Virus record (IMG/VR): IMGVR_UViG_3300028615_000137
Coordinates: 42,350 to 106,349 of that record
Strand: one strand, 5' to 3'
Length of the DNA stretch: 64,000 nt
Source of the DNA: a virus
Under the pieces are notes generated by a model that was given only the letters and a program-made list of their open reading frames with translations, searched no databases and had not been told where the DNA came from. Made by a program: the position numbers and the translations under genes. Position 1 is the first letter of the stretch, and every line of letters begins with the position of its first letter. Shown here piece by piece: positions 18,046 through 26,800 of this stretch.

Positions 18046-18762
18046 ATGGCCGAGAGCGATTACACATTATTGGATGATTCATTGGACATTAGCAGCATCG
18101 ATAGAGGAGTTACAGCCGGCGTCGCTCCCCCCAATTCTGCTGGCTCCAATAACTTTGTCTTTGGTTTCAATTCGAAAGTCACGGCAGACGGCGCGGCAGG
18201 TTTGTTTACAAATCAAGTAAATTTTGCGCCGATGACCAAAGGTGGCAGTATCCGCGGAGCTATTAAACGGGGTCTCAGTGGAGGAAATACGGGATTTGCT
18301 CCGATGCTATTTCTGGGGCTTCAAGGCACATCCGTTTTAGACAACGGTTATATTCTCGGTATAGCAGACGGGGACCCATCACATATAACCCTCAAAAAGG
18401 GTTCATTGGCTACCGGATTACCTGATCTGAATCCGGATCCAGATGGAGCTAACGGAATTCTACTTCAAAGTGTTAAGACAGTCGATATCGACGAATGGGT
18501 GCACGTTCGTTTAGATATGATTGTTAACACAAACGGCGACGTAATTCTTCAATGCTTTGAAAATGATCTAAATGTCAATCCAATCGGCGATCCACCTTCT
18601 TGGACTCCCATAGTTGGCATGGAGCAAATAATCGACGACGCTTTGGAAGTTACAACGGGTTCTGCCGCTTTCACAAGTGGTAGGGCAGGCTTCGCTTTCC
18701 ATAGTACAGATATTACCAGACGTGGTTATTTCGATCATATTGAAATTTTTAGACAACTGTAA
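18046..18762 (+). CDS. Putative jellyroll (lectin-like) tail protein, 238 aa
   Basis: The sequence pattern (NNFVFGFNSKVTADGAAGLF, VDIDEWVHVRLDMIVNTNGD, then VILQCFENDL and GRAGFAFHSTDITRRGYFDH) fits a concanavalin/LamG-type jellyroll: strands with an exposed W-VHVRLD strand and a final F(D)-IEIF strand. Such domains often bind sugars. It could contribute to host attachment. Family assignment is from pattern only. Confidence 0.5.
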   Translation: MAESDYTLLDDSLDISSIDRGVTAGVAPPNSAGSNNFVFGFNSKVTADGAAGLFTNQVNFAPMTKGGSIRGAIKRGLSGGNTGFAPMLFLGLQGTSVLDNGYILGIADGDPSHITLKKGSLATGLPDLNPDPDGANGILLQSVKTVDIDEWVHVRLDMIVNTNGDVILQCFENDLNVNPIGDPPSWTPIVGMEQIIDDALEVTTGSAAFTSGRAGFAFHSTDITRRGYFDHIEIFRQL

Positions 18763-19766
18763 TGGCTACTGAACGCACAGCATTTTATACCGACTTACCA
18801 GGAGTCGAACAATCTCGAGTAGAAAATTTAAAAAATTATTCTGCTCCTGATGGCGATGCTGTATTATGTCTAGGCAGCGATCAAAAGGGACACCAAAGGC
18901 TGTTTAAAGTTGGTGATAGCATAAGCTATTCCCAAACTGCTGATAGAGATGCTTTAGAAAATATTGTAAAGATACAATCTCGAATCAGAGGTTCTTCAAA
19001 GCTACCGATTGTTTCTACAATCACAGAGCCGTTTAACTTAGTAAATGGTGACAATATAAACATATTACTCAATGATTCATTGATACCACAAAATGTAATT
19101 TTTTCTGACGGAAATTATGGTAGCCCCGCAGTTATATTATCAGCAAATTCCGAACCATTTACTACTGTACCGGGAGATAACCTAGTAATAGAAGTTAACG
19201 GAACTCCTAACGATATCATTTTTGGAGAAGCTGACGTTACTACTGCTGAAAATGTTGCAGATGTTATAAACGAACAAATTAGTGGAGCTTATGCGACGGT
19301 ATATGGTTCAAGTGGGAAAATTCGGCTCGTTACCAGTGCAAAAGGATCTAGTGAAACTTTAGAAATAACTGGCGGTACCGCTGCTGCAATTTTCAATTTC
19401 CCTGGTGGTGTAAACTCTGGTTCTGGTGATATTTCTTCGGCTTTGGCATACGAAGTTGTTCAACAGATAAACGAACAGACGACTGGCTTATTAGCCGAAA
19501 GTACAGACGAAGGTGAAATTGTAATAAATTCAAACAGGGTTGGTAGAAAGAACAAAGTAACGATTATAAGTGGAACAGCACAAAGCAAATTTAACTTTGT
19601 ACAACTAGCATGGAAGTTTACTCTATTTGCCGATTCGGTAGAACAATTTTCTATAACATTTGGCCCCGGTAGAGAAAAAGATTTGTTAGATCTTGGTTCA
19701 CATTTATCTAACATAGGGCCAAATTCTATTGAATTATCCTTTGAACTGAAGTTGGTGACGATATGA
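18762..19766 (+). CDS. Tail structural protein with two sheath-type beta modules, 334 aa
   Basis: Two tandem modules at about residues 85-290 (EPFTTVPGDNLVIEVNGTPN, then AENVADVINEQISGAYATVY; GGTAAAIFNF; VVQQINEQTTGLLAE) closely resemble the insertion of the tail sheath. The C-terminal part is short. The gene overlaps its neighbours at both ends (TAATG and ATATGA). Function unknown; probably a tail or baseplate surface protein. Confidence 0.55.
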   Translation: MATERTAFYTDLPGVEQSRVENLKNYSAPDGDAVLCLGSDQKGHQRLFKVGDSISYSQTADRDALENIVKIQSRIRGSSKLPIVSTITEPFNLVNGDNINILLNDSLIPQNVIFSDGNYGSPAVILSANSEPFTTVPGDNLVIEVNGTPNDIIFGEADVTTAENVADVINEQISGAYATVYGSSGKIRLVTSAKGSSETLEITGGTAAAIFNFPGGVNSGSGDISSALAYEVVQQINEQTTGLLAESTDEGEIVINSNRVGRKNKVTIISGTAQSKFNFVQLAWKFTLFADSVEQFSITFGPGREKDLLDLGSHLSNIGPNSIELSFELKLVTI

Positions 19767-21058
19767 GTTTCTATCTAGAGTTACCATCCGTGTATGTCGA
19801 CGACTTGCAGTTTATGCAAGAAGCTACAGCCTTTTTACTACTCAATAGAATTCCGGAACCGACAGAGACGGACGTTGCTAGCGATTCTAGCATCAAATTT
19901 ACTATAGTAAATACAGATGCGACTGGAATAAGCAATCTCGATGTAGATACTTTCATAAATTCTGTTCAAGCTATAGATGATGGAAGCTTCATCAACGGCT
20001 ATTCTGGTTCATTTATTCAAATAGACCCAGATACACTTTCCGTGGAAATTTTCCCTCCGTCTAACTTCAATTCGTTAGAAGAAGTCGAAGTACAAGTTGT
20101 GCACGCAGGCAATCCCGTGCTTTTAGACGAAACTTATTCGTTTTTTGCAGAGGATTTATCTTCTCCAATAATAGACGAAGTAATTACTCGAGATCAAAAA
20201 ATAATAAGAGTATCGTTTAGCGAGACTCTGTCGATCGACAACATTTTTGACACATCCAATTATTCTATATTGAGAAGAGATGCAGATTTAAACAACTGCC
20301 CCGCTGTCAATCTATCTGTCGTCAACGTAGAACTGATAGAAGATAACGTAATCGAAATTGAAACTGATATCGTGATGACCCCTGACGGTCCCTATACTTT
20401 AGTCATTTCGAATATTACAGATATTTTCGATAATCCTATTATAGCTCCATTCAACAATTTCGATTTTCTTGGCTTTGTACCAGAAATTCCCGATGGAAGA
20501 TTCTTCGATTTATACAGGATGTTGCCTCAAAAGAATCGTGATGAAGATGCATCTTTAGATCTTTACCGATTCATAAAATGTCTACAAGAAATTACAAACT
20601 TAAATCTGACTTCTGTGGATAGATGGACAAACATTCTAGACCCAGATTTGGCCCCAGAAAATTATTTAGACGCAATGTTGGCGGATTTGGGTAACCCATT
20701 TGATTTTGAACTCGATGTTACTCAAAAGAGAAAATTGATCAAAATTCTGCTAGCCATCTATAAACAAAAAGGCACTGCTGTAGGCATAATAAACGTAATA
20801 CGTTTTTTCTTGGGCATCGAAGTAGAAATTGAGACCGCCACTGGAGAAGCCGTCTTGCTAGGCGAGGGAGTGTTAGGGGGTTCTGGAGTTGGGGAAGAAG
20901 GCGATTTCGTCTTAGGTGCGAGTATAGATTTTTTGAAATATTCTTTCATTGTGATTTCGCCTGTAACACTGGATGCTGGACAAGAAGAAATTTTGGACAA
21001 AATTGTAGACTACATGAAACCAGCTCATACACACCATATTGAGACACAACAACCATAA
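19763..21058 (+). CDS. Baseplate protein, P2 gpI-like (tail protein I), with Ig-like insert, 431 aa
   Basis: The C-terminal half (TNILDPDLAPENYLDAMLAD, then LGNPFDFELDVTQKRKLIKI and YKQKGTAVGIINVIRFFLG) is diagnostic of tail protein I, which connects the baseplate with the tail fibres. Residues about 40-230 are an inserted beta region (IIRVSFSETLSIDNIFDTSN) resembling SbsA/Ig-like domains of surface proteins. The gene starts inside the stop of its neighbour (ATGA). It is the last baseplate gene before the fibre. Confidence 0.8.
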   Translation: MSFYLELPSVYVDDLQFMQEATAFLLLNRIPEPTETDVASDSSIKFTIVNTDATGISNLDVDTFINSVQAIDDGSFINGYSGSFIQIDPDTLSVEIFPPSNFNSLEEVEVQVVHAGNPVLLDETYSFFAEDLSSPIIDEVITRDQKIIRVSFSETLSIDNIFDTSNYSILRRDADLNNCPAVNLSVVNVELIEDNVIEIETDIVMTPDGPYTLVISNITDIFDNPIIAPFNNFDFLGFVPEIPDGRFFDLYRMLPQKNRDEDASLDLYRFIKCLQEITNLNLTSVDRWTNILDPDLAPENYLDAMLADLGNPFDFELDVTQKRKLIKILLAIYKQKGTAVGIINVIRFFLGIEVEIETATGEAVLLGEGVLGGSGVGEEGDFVLGASIDFLKYSFIVISPVTLDAGQEEILDKIVDYMKPAHTHHIETQQP

Positions 21059-21082
21059 AATGCGAAAATGTTGTAAAATATA

Positions 21083-21100
21083 TAATATCTGGAGATATTA
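21083..21100 (+). promoter_or_regulatory. Hairpin presenting the ribosome-binding site of the tail fibre gene
   Basis: TAATATC and GATATTA form a perfect 7-bp stem with a TGGA loop. The Shine-Dalgarno GGAG (21091-21094) lies in the loop and the first stem base. The start ATG is at 21102. A TGTAAAATATATAAT sequence at about 21072-21086 could be a -10 region. The hairpin may tune fibre translation. Confidence 0.4.
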
Positions 21101-21101
21101 A

Positions 21102-23534
21102 ATGGCTGATAGGCGAGACTATTTTTACCTTCAAAAACTGACAGAAGCCGAATTAGATGCTGGTTTTGAAGGCGTTGAACAATCGATTTTCAATATTGCC
21201 AAGGATTATAGCCTGTATGGCATAACTTCCGGCTTAGAAGTATCTGAATCCGCCGTTCCCGCAATTACCGTAGATATTAATAATGGAGTTGCATATTCAA
21301 ATCTAGGAGAAAGAATTGAAATAGAAAGTCCATTGGCCGATGTTGATGTATCTCAAGACGATGGTGCTATTTCTACGGCCGTTTCTAGCCCTGGCAACGA
21401 AAAGTACATTTCCGTATTCCTAGAGTTTGATCGATTGCTGTCAGACCCCAGAACGGATGGTAACGGCTTTGTTGTATACCACATTAGAGAAGAATCTTAT
21501 CAAATTTCTATTGTACAAGGCTCTGAAGCCCCCCTTGGCACAGCGGGCAAACCTCCACTTGATAGTGATAAAGTATTATTAGCGGACGTCAGACTTATTT
21601 TCGGTCAAACAGAAATATTAGATGCCAATATCGACACGGACCGTCGACAATTTTCTGTCAATGTTGAATCTACAAACGGGTTACAAGTAAAAAGTGGCAA
21701 CGCTGAAGACGGCATTGCAGATGTCTTAGAAAAGTTAGATGAACATATTAATACTGTAGTATTGGGCGGCGCTCACCAAGCTTCTTCCGTACTTAAACAA
21801 GCCGGCCCTGGTTGGGCAGATGGTACTACCCAACCCGCAGATAATCTGGAAGATTGGATCAATAAGATGGTCCTAGATCTTACTTCCAGTGCCACTAAAA
21901 GGGGCATGGGTAAGATCACTTCGCCTGCAATGGCTAACTGGGCAGATGGCACGCCAATTCCGGCCAACAATGCTGCCGACCAACTGACTCAAATAATCAA
22001 CAATTTAAGATCTATTACAGGTTCTACCGGCAGTCATAAAATTGGCATTGATGCTCTAAATAATACTCATTTTACATTAGCGGCAGGCGACTTACATACA
22101 TTTTTAAACGATGCTTTAAACTCGATAGACTCAAACGTCGCTTTTATAGCAGATAATATTACATGGCCGGGTGTTCATGATTTTAATGGCAACGTAGATT
22201 TTAACTCGCTTACGGAAGTTACTTCTGGAGCAAAATTAGACATTTTATCCGGAGGAATTTTTGAAATTTCCGCAGGAGCACAAGGTAACATATTTGGCAA
22301 TGTCGATTATGAAAGCGGTTCTGTATTAAGTCTTAATAGTGGTTCTTCGTTCGAATGTATTTCGGAAGCAAGATTTCATACTTCTGTTAAATTCTTAGGG
22401 GGTGTAGACGTCGACTTTGATCCTGGTTCGGTAATCACATTCGAAAATGGTTCTGCTCTGGGGTTTACTTCCGGTTCTTCGACTGTTTTTGCTGCTGGTA
22501 GCAATTTGGATTTTGAAGGTGTCGCCAACTTCGAAAATGGAGCCACATTATTTTTCGATAGCGGTTCAAAATTAGACATGACAGGAGGATCCGAGTTAGA
22601 AATTTCTTCTGGCGCTCAATTTAGTTGCGATGGAAGTGCAGATTTCTCCTCTAACATAGATTTTGAAAGTGGAACAAACGCCGATTTCGAATCTGGTAGC
22701 TCGCTTGAGCTACTAGCAGGTAGCACCTTTTTTGCAAGAGATGGCGCAAACGTAACATTCCAAGGAACTACAAATTTTTCTAGCACTTCAGAAGCTGAGT
22801 TTCAATCTGGTTCAGTATTACATGTTCAATCGGGCTCGCTTTTAGATTGCGATGCTCAAGCTCAATTTAATGCGTTTGTTAAATTCTTAAACGGAGTTGA
22901 TGTAGATTTTGACTCTGGTTCTCAAACGAATTTCGAATCTGGTTCGAGTCTTGTCTTTGATGATGGCTCCGGTGTAAAGAGTTTGACAACCGTGGATTTC
23001 CGAAATGGATCTTCATTTCTCCAATATATACCATTGCTTATCGGACAATCGGAAACAGACGGAGTTACTGGCGATGCTCGACATGGTATATTATTTTTTA
23101 CTGATACCGGCGAGCCAACAGACTATTTGCCCAACAAACTTTATAGATACAATGTTCCAAAAGCTTGGTGTTATATCGACAACCGCTTACAAGGTTCCGG
23201 AGGAAGCGCAATTTTAAGAGAATCGTTCGGCATTGATTCGATTGTCAGTTCGGGACCCAGCAACTATGTTACTGTCAACTTCAAATCTGGGCTATCCTTT
23301 CCAGATGTGCAAAGTTATGCTGTAGCAGCTTGCGTTGATTGCGGTTTAGACATCAACAACTTGGATGATGTGAATTTTCCGGCTTCTATCAAGATAAAAA
23401 GAAATACAGTAAGTCCATTCGGATTTACTTTCGCTTGGATCGACCAAAACGGTAATGATTACAATATAGGCGTAGAAGGCGGCACTGCAAACGATTATGT
23501 TGGTGCAAGTTTTGTTATTTTCGGCGACGGTTAA
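21102..23534 (+). CDS. Long tail fibre / receptor-binding protein with beta-strand repeats, 810 aa
   Basis: The N-terminus (RRDYFYLQKLTEAELDAGFE, then DYSLYGITSGLEV) resembles baseplate-attachment domains of fibres. Residues about 360-640 are a long array of short repeats of the type xFxSGSxLxF (FESGSSLELLAGS; FENGATLFFDSGSKL), which should form an elongated beta structure. The C-terminal about 160 residues differ and may hold the receptor-binding tip. Role inferred from size, repeats and position after gpI. Confidence 0.72.
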   Translation: MADRRDYFYLQKLTEAELDAGFEGVEQSIFNIAKDYSLYGITSGLEVSESAVPAITVDINNGVAYSNLGERIEIESPLADVDVSQDDGAISTAVSSPGNEKYISVFLEFDRLLSDPRTDGNGFVVYHIREESYQISIVQGSEAPLGTAGKPPLDSDKVLLADVRLIFGQTEILDANIDTDRRQFSVNVESTNGLQVKSGNAEDGIADVLEKLDEHINTVVLGGAHQASSVLKQAGPGWADGTTQPADNLEDWINKMVLDLTSSATKRGMGKITSPAMANWADGTPIPANNAADQLTQIINNLRSITGSTGSHKIGIDALNNTHFTLAAGDLHTFLNDALNSIDSNVAFIADNITWPGVHDFNGNVDFNSLTEVTSGAKLDILSGGIFEISAGAQGNIFGNVDYESGSVLSLNSGSSFECISEARFHTSVKFLGGVDVDFDPGSVITFENGSALGFTSGSSTVFAAGSNLDFEGVANFENGATLFFDSGSKLDMTGGSELEISSGAQFSCDGSADFSSNIDFESGTNADFESGSSLELLAGSTFFARDGANVTFQGTTNFSSTSEAEFQSGSVLHVQSGSLLDCDAQAQFNAFVKFLNGVDVDFDSGSQTNFESGSSLVFDDGSGVKSLTTVDFRNGSSFLQYIPLLIGQSETDGVTGDARHGILFFTDTGEPTDYLPNKLYRYNVPKAWCYIDNRLQGSGGSAILRESFGIDSIVSSGPSNYVTVNFKSGLSFPDVQSYAVAACVDCGLDINNLDDVNFPASIKIKRNTVSPFGFTFAWIDQNGNDYNIGVEGGTANDYVGASFVIFGDG

Positions 23535-23539
23535 AAAAC

Positions 23540-23941
23540 ATGATAATAAAGAATATAAAATATAAACACCCAAACGATTCTTTTGATATTCAAAATGAAG
23601 TTACTGTTGACGATTTGACCATTTCTGTAGCTAGCGGGAGTTTCAAATCTAATGGTAATGTTTACAATTTAACTCAAAATTATGATTTTGTAGTTTCAAA
23701 TCGCCCTGAATATACTATGCTATATGGTTATTTGGTGGACGATGCGGGGACAATCGAATTACTAGTCGATGAAATTGTCTTCGATGGCTCGCCAGAAGTT
23801 TGGTATAACTGGTCTGGTGGTGAAATACCACTTCATCAAATTTTTACTGCAAAAATTCCAGAAAATTCTAATAACTTGGACAACGCAGAATTGTGGGTAT
23901 ATCACATGATACCAGGTCCACAACCGCTGGAGAACTCATAA
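23540..23941 (+). CDS. Small tail-fibre-associated protein, 133 aa
   Basis: The protein is beta-rich (NEVTVDDLTISVASGSFKSN, then YDFVVSNRPEYTMLYGYLVD), with no membrane segment, and follows the fibre by five bases. Genes here often encode fibre tip adhesins or fibre chaperones. No family is recognised. Its stop overlaps the next ATG. Confidence 0.5.
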   Translation: MIIKNIKYKHPNDSFDIQNEVTVDDLTISVASGSFKSNGNVYNLTQNYDFVVSNRPEYTMLYGYLVDDAGTIELLVDEIVFDGSPEVWYNWSGGEIPLHQIFTAKIPENSNNLDNAELWVYHMIPGPQPLENS

Positions 23942-24135
23942 TGGCACTTGCAAAAAATGTTGGAAATCATAGTTCTAAAGCCGCAATAAAAGAAAGAAAA
24001 AACCGAGAAGCAACCCGCAAAGATTTGATAAATTCGTCTAACACGTGGGAAAATTTGAACAAGAAACAAAAAGATTTGCTTCTTAAACACCTTGCTGTAA
24101 AGGCAGGTTTGATTTCAGATAGCGAGGAACAATAA
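23941..24135 (+). CDS. Small basic hypothetical protein, 64 aa
   Basis: Starts MALAKNVGNHSSKAAIKERK. It is highly charged and helical (NREATRKDLINSSNTWENLN, KKQKDLLLKHLAVKAGLI). The ATG overlaps the upstream TAA, and the stop overlaps the next ATG; an upstream in-frame GTG was not chosen. Function unknown. Confidence 0.55.
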   Translation: MALAKNVGNHSSKAAIKERKNREATRKDLINSSNTWENLNKKQKDLLLKHLAVKAGLISDSEEQ

Positions 24136-24386
24136 TGAGTTATCTATTATTTTTTTGTCCCTTGGTGATTGCTTTGTTGATTCTAGTTTTTCGCCTTGGA
24201 AGTGCGCAGGAAAACACAATAACCGATAAAGAACACAGCACAACAACCGAAGATGTCAAATCAAAAAAAGTCGTAAAGAATTGTAAAATACATAATTTTG
24301 CTTCTGCCGCAGAAGCAAAAAAGCAATTAGAATTGTCTAAAAAAGAATTGCATCGAATAAGTATCGATATGCAAAATGTCAAATAA
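24135..24386 (+). CDS. Small membrane protein with N-terminal hydrophobic helix, 83 aa
   Basis: Residues 3-20 are a hydrophobic segment (YLLFFCPLVIALLILVF) that can be a signal anchor. The rest is polar, with a C-terminal helix (AAEAKKQLELSKKELHRISI). The layout resembles small accessory membrane proteins near phage lysis genes. No family is recognised. It overlaps the next gene by 11 bases. Confidence 0.5.
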   Translation: MSYLLFFCPLVIALLILVFRLGSAQENTITDKEHSTTTEDVKSKKVVKNCKIHNFASAAEAKKQLELSKKELHRISIDMQNVK

Positions 24387-24663
24387 TTTTGTTACAAATT
24401 CTGAAATCGATAGAATAATTGCTCAGTTTCAAAAGACAACCGACGCATTGACAGATTTAGTCGAACGAAACGAAGAGAAAACGAACAAGCTGTTCACTCA
24501 AGTTGCCGTATTAGAAACGACTTTAAACGAAGTAAAAGAGCATCATATAACACTACAAAAAATAAATGCCCAAAATAGAGCTACCAAATGGGGATTGATA
24601 GCTGCAATTATTGCAGCTATACTCGGTGGTCTGTTTTCAATGTTACAAGGATTAATATTTTGA
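24376..24663 (+). CDS. Coiled-coil protein with C-terminal membrane anchor (XhlA-like), 95 aa
   Basis: Residues 8-65 form a heptad-like coiled coil (IDRIIAQFQKTTDALTDLVE, then KLFTQVAVLETTLNEVKEHH). Residues about 72-94 are a transmembrane segment (WGLIAAIIAAILGGLFSMLQ). This layout is that of haemolysin XhlA and related phage membrane proteins that assist holins. Function inferred from topology. Confidence 0.5.
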   Translation: MSNNFVTNSEIDRIIAQFQKTTDALTDLVERNEEKTNKLFTQVAVLETTLNEVKEHHITLQKINAQNRATKWGLIAAIIAAILGGLFSMLQGLIF

Positions 24664-25436
24664 GACTAATACCAGATACAGAAACTACTCTGATTTTTAT
24701 TCCCAATAAAAATCACACGAAAAGAGATTATAGCGCTGTGTTTAAGCCGGAAGCCGAAAGGTTCTGCGATTTTTGGGATATTGATAAAGATGAATGCATT
24801 CATCAATTTGATATTAGTAAGAAATATAAGGATAGGGCCGAAGATGTTTACAATGTGATAGACAATCACAGAGCCCCTTTAAACAATTTGGTTTTCTTCT
24901 GCCACGGTTTCCCTAATGGCATTCAGTGCGGCATAAAGACCAAAGATCTAGATCGTTTTGTTGAGTCAATTTGGCAAACTCCCTTTGGTCATACAGCTGA
25001 CGAAATAAATGTGATTCTCTATTGTTGCTCTACTGGCGATACACCCGGTACACCCGCCGCTAACGAACGGCGCGATGGACCTGGTATGGGCGACAATAGC
25101 TTTGCTGATAAATTCAGGGACAAACTTTGCGAGTATGGCTTTACCTTTTGTACCGTATGGGGCCATACAACAGTCGGACATTCTACTAGAAATCCTTATA
25201 TGAGAGTGTTTTACGGAGAAGGTTCACCGGAAGGTGGCTCCGGGGGCAGATTCCCCGTATCCCCAAATTCCAGTCTTTGGAAAGAGTGGAAGAAAGCTCT
25301 TTGGTCAAGAGGAGAATGGAAAAGTTCTGAATATAATAGAAAAAATTTCCGCTTTGCCTTTCCATATCTAGGTTTTGACGGTTTCGCTGGACCAATTCAC
25401 GAAAGTCTTATTGACAAGCAAGTAATCATAACTTAA
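24660..25436 (+). CDS. Unknown protein with His-Gly and Cys-Cys motifs, about 258 aa
   Basis: The most likely start is TTG at 24660, overlapping the previous stop. Hydrophobic strand then His-Gly (NNLVFFCHGFPNGIQCG, about residue 85) and hydrophobic strand then Cys (EINVILYCCSTGD, about residue 125) give the order seen in clan CD cysteine peptidases such as caspases. The second half is rich in Gly, Trp and aromatic residues. No family is confirmed. An alternative is an esterase-like or structural protein. The gene ends just before a strong terminator. Confidence 0.5.
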   Translation: MRLIPDTETTLIFIPNKNHTKRDYSAVFKPEAERFCDFWDIDKDECIHQFDISKKYKDRAEDVYNVIDNHRAPLNNLVFFCHGFPNGIQCGIKTKDLDRFVESIWQTPFGHTADEINVILYCCSTGDTPGTPAANERRDGPGMGDNSFADKFRDKLCEYGFTFCTVWGHTTVGHSTRNPYMRVFYGEGSPEGGSGGRFPVSPNSSLWKEWKKALWSRGEWKSSEYNRKNFRFAFPYLGFDGFAGPIHESLIDKQVIIT

Positions 25437-25463
25437 ATTATTTCGTGGGCTTGTGCATGGTTA

Positions 25464-25502
25464 GAACCCCCTTCTAGTAGTCGAAGAAGGGGGTTCTTTT
25501 TT
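25464..25502 (+). terminator. Strong rho-independent terminator
   Basis: GAACCCCCTTCT (25464-25475) pairs perfectly with AGAAGGGGGTTC (25485-25496), a 12-bp stem with a 9-base loop followed by six T. It closes the structural operon. Confidence 0.93.
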
Positions 25503-25530
25503 GTTTAAATTCTTGATTTTACCGTATAAT
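25501..25530 (+). promoter_or_regulatory. Sigma70-like promoter for the lysis-region genes
   Basis: A perfect -10 box TATAAT at 25525-25530 is preceded at 18 bases by TTGTTT (25501-25506). It lies immediately after the terminator and 33 bases before the next start codon, so it is well placed to restart transcription. Confidence 0.55.
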
Positions 25531-25562
25531 AAATAGATAACAAATTATCAAGGATTTGAAAA

Positions 25563-25952
25563 ATGAGTGAATTTTTAGCCATAATCGAAGATGCCATTTC
25601 TTTAGGTGAATTGCTGATCCCTTATTGGTCTTTCATAGCAGTAACAATTGTGCTAGCTTACTTAGGCCAATGGATTAAAAAATATGTCTGGAACGAAGAA
25701 AATGCTAGTAAACCTGGATTTTGGGGATGCATTGCTCGCTACGGCAGAGTCAGTTATGCGATTCATCCGCTCATTCTTGGTTGGTCTATGGGTTTTATCA
25801 GCAACCTTAGTGTTCCAGATTGGGTTGGCACTTCTGGCCGTCATTGGTACTTCGCTTTGGCCGGAATCGTTAGTGCGTATTTGTATTCAGTTGTGCGCAC
25901 TTATGTTAAGCGTGCTTATGAATACGATCTGAAACTTCCATTTGTTAGGTAA
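25563..25952 (+). CDS. Membrane protein, holin candidate, 129 aa
   Basis: Three hydrophobic segments are visible: about residues 21-37 (YWSFIAVTIVLAYLGQW), 67-84 (HPLILGWSMGFISNL) and 93-110 (WYFALAGIVSAYLYSVV). The C-terminus is charged (RTYVKRAYEYDLKLPFVR). Size and membrane layout suit a holin at the head of the lysis genes. No holin family is recognised, so the call is by context. Confidence 0.5.
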   Translation: MSEFLAIIEDAISLGELLIPYWSFIAVTIVLAYLGQWIKKYVWNEENASKPGFWGCIARYGRVSYAIHPLILGWSMGFISNLSVPDWVGTSGRHWYFALAGIVSAYLYSVVRTYVKRAYEYDLKLPFVR

Positions 25953-25955
25953 ATT

Positions 25956-26210
25956 ATGTTTTTAGACGACGATCTTAGAGAACCAAAACTAATACTTGTC
26001 AAGCTGTCAAAACAATTTGGTAAGTATTTATGTTGGTCGAAAGATCTAAATGGTATAGCTTCTATAGAACCTACGAAAAAAGATGCTATAGATAAATTTT
26101 GTAAAGATGCCGAAGAATGTTATGGCGATAAATATCAAATGATATTCGCTTTGCCGATGAAACCAATAGTCGTTCCTAGTTGGGATCCACAAAAAACTTA
26201 TTTGCACTGA
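25956..26210 (+). CDS. Hypothetical protein, 84 aa
   Basis: A soluble protein (FLDDDLREPKLILVKLSKQF, then GKYLCWSKDLNGIASIEPTK) with mixed alpha/beta character. It has no signal peptide. It follows the holin candidate by three bases and precedes spanin-like genes. Function unknown. Confidence 0.5.
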   Translation: MFLDDDLREPKLILVKLSKQFGKYLCWSKDLNGIASIEPTKKDAIDKFCKDAEECYGDKYQMIFALPMKPIVVPSWDPQKTYLH

Positions 26211-26219
26211 GAATTTAAT

Positions 26220-26546
26220 ATGTTTAAATGGTTAAAAGAAAATATTACAAAAATTCTAGGTTCTATAATAGCTATAGCCGTCGGTCTATTTTTTTGGAAT
26301 AGGCATAAAGACAAAGTCGGTTCTTTGAAGGACGCTTTGGCAGTCAAGGAAGCTGTATCTGAAGTTAAAAAATTAAAAGCAACTAGAAGTGCGATAAAAG
26401 AACAAAAACTTTTTCACAGAATTGTGAAAAACAAAATAATTCAAAGAGAAGAAAAAATTAAAAAAGAAGCTGCTACAAAATTGAAGAATGTTGAAAAAAT
26501 GAAGCCTTCAGAACTATCTAAAGCTTTTACCGATTTGGGTTTCTAA
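26220..26546 (+). CDS. Spanin-like (i-spanin type) membrane coiled-coil protein, 108 aa
   Basis: An N-terminal transmembrane helix at about residues 11-26 (ILGSIIAIAVGLFFW) is followed by a basic, helical domain (VKEAVSEVKKLKATRSAIKE, KIIQREEKIKKEAATKLKNV). This is the Rz-type topology of inner-membrane spanins. The stop overlaps the next ATG (TAATG). The function is an inference; no Rz motif is diagnostic here. Confidence 0.5.
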   Translation: MFKWLKENITKILGSIIAIAVGLFFWNRHKDKVGSLKDALAVKEAVSEVKKLKATRSAIKEQKLFHRIVKNKIIQREEKIKKEAATKLKNVEKMKPSELSKAFTDLGF

Positions 26547-26800
26547 TGTTTAAAGAACTGGGTCAACAAATAAGTAATTTGTTGAGGCAACTATCCTTTG
26601 AAGTAGAATATTTAGAGAATAGGATTGAAACATTAGAAAAAGAAAATTGCGAACTCAGGAGTCTATTGTATGAAAAAGATGTTCAACAAATCGAAGAAAA
26701 TACTTGCAGTTGTCAGTATGTGTTTGGTGATATTACTAACATCCCCTGTAGCAGCCCAAAGTGTAAACTGCGAGTTGCCAAGAACTACTGGAGTACCTAA
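26546..26800 (+). CDS. Small coiled-coil protein overlapping the next gene, 84 aa
   Basis: Residues 5-47 form a clear coiled coil (ISNLLRQLSFEVEYLENRIE, then LEKENCELRSLLYEKD). The C-terminal about 40 residues are Cys-rich (CSCQYVFGDITNIPCSSPKC) and are encoded in the stretch shared, in another frame, with the following secreted protein (131 bases of overlap). The Cys-rich end may be a constraint of the overlap. Function unknown. Confidence 0.45.
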   Translation: MFKELGQQISNLLRQLSFEVEYLENRIETLEKENCELRSLLYEKDVQQIEENTCSCQYVFGDITNIPCSSPKCKLRVAKNYWST

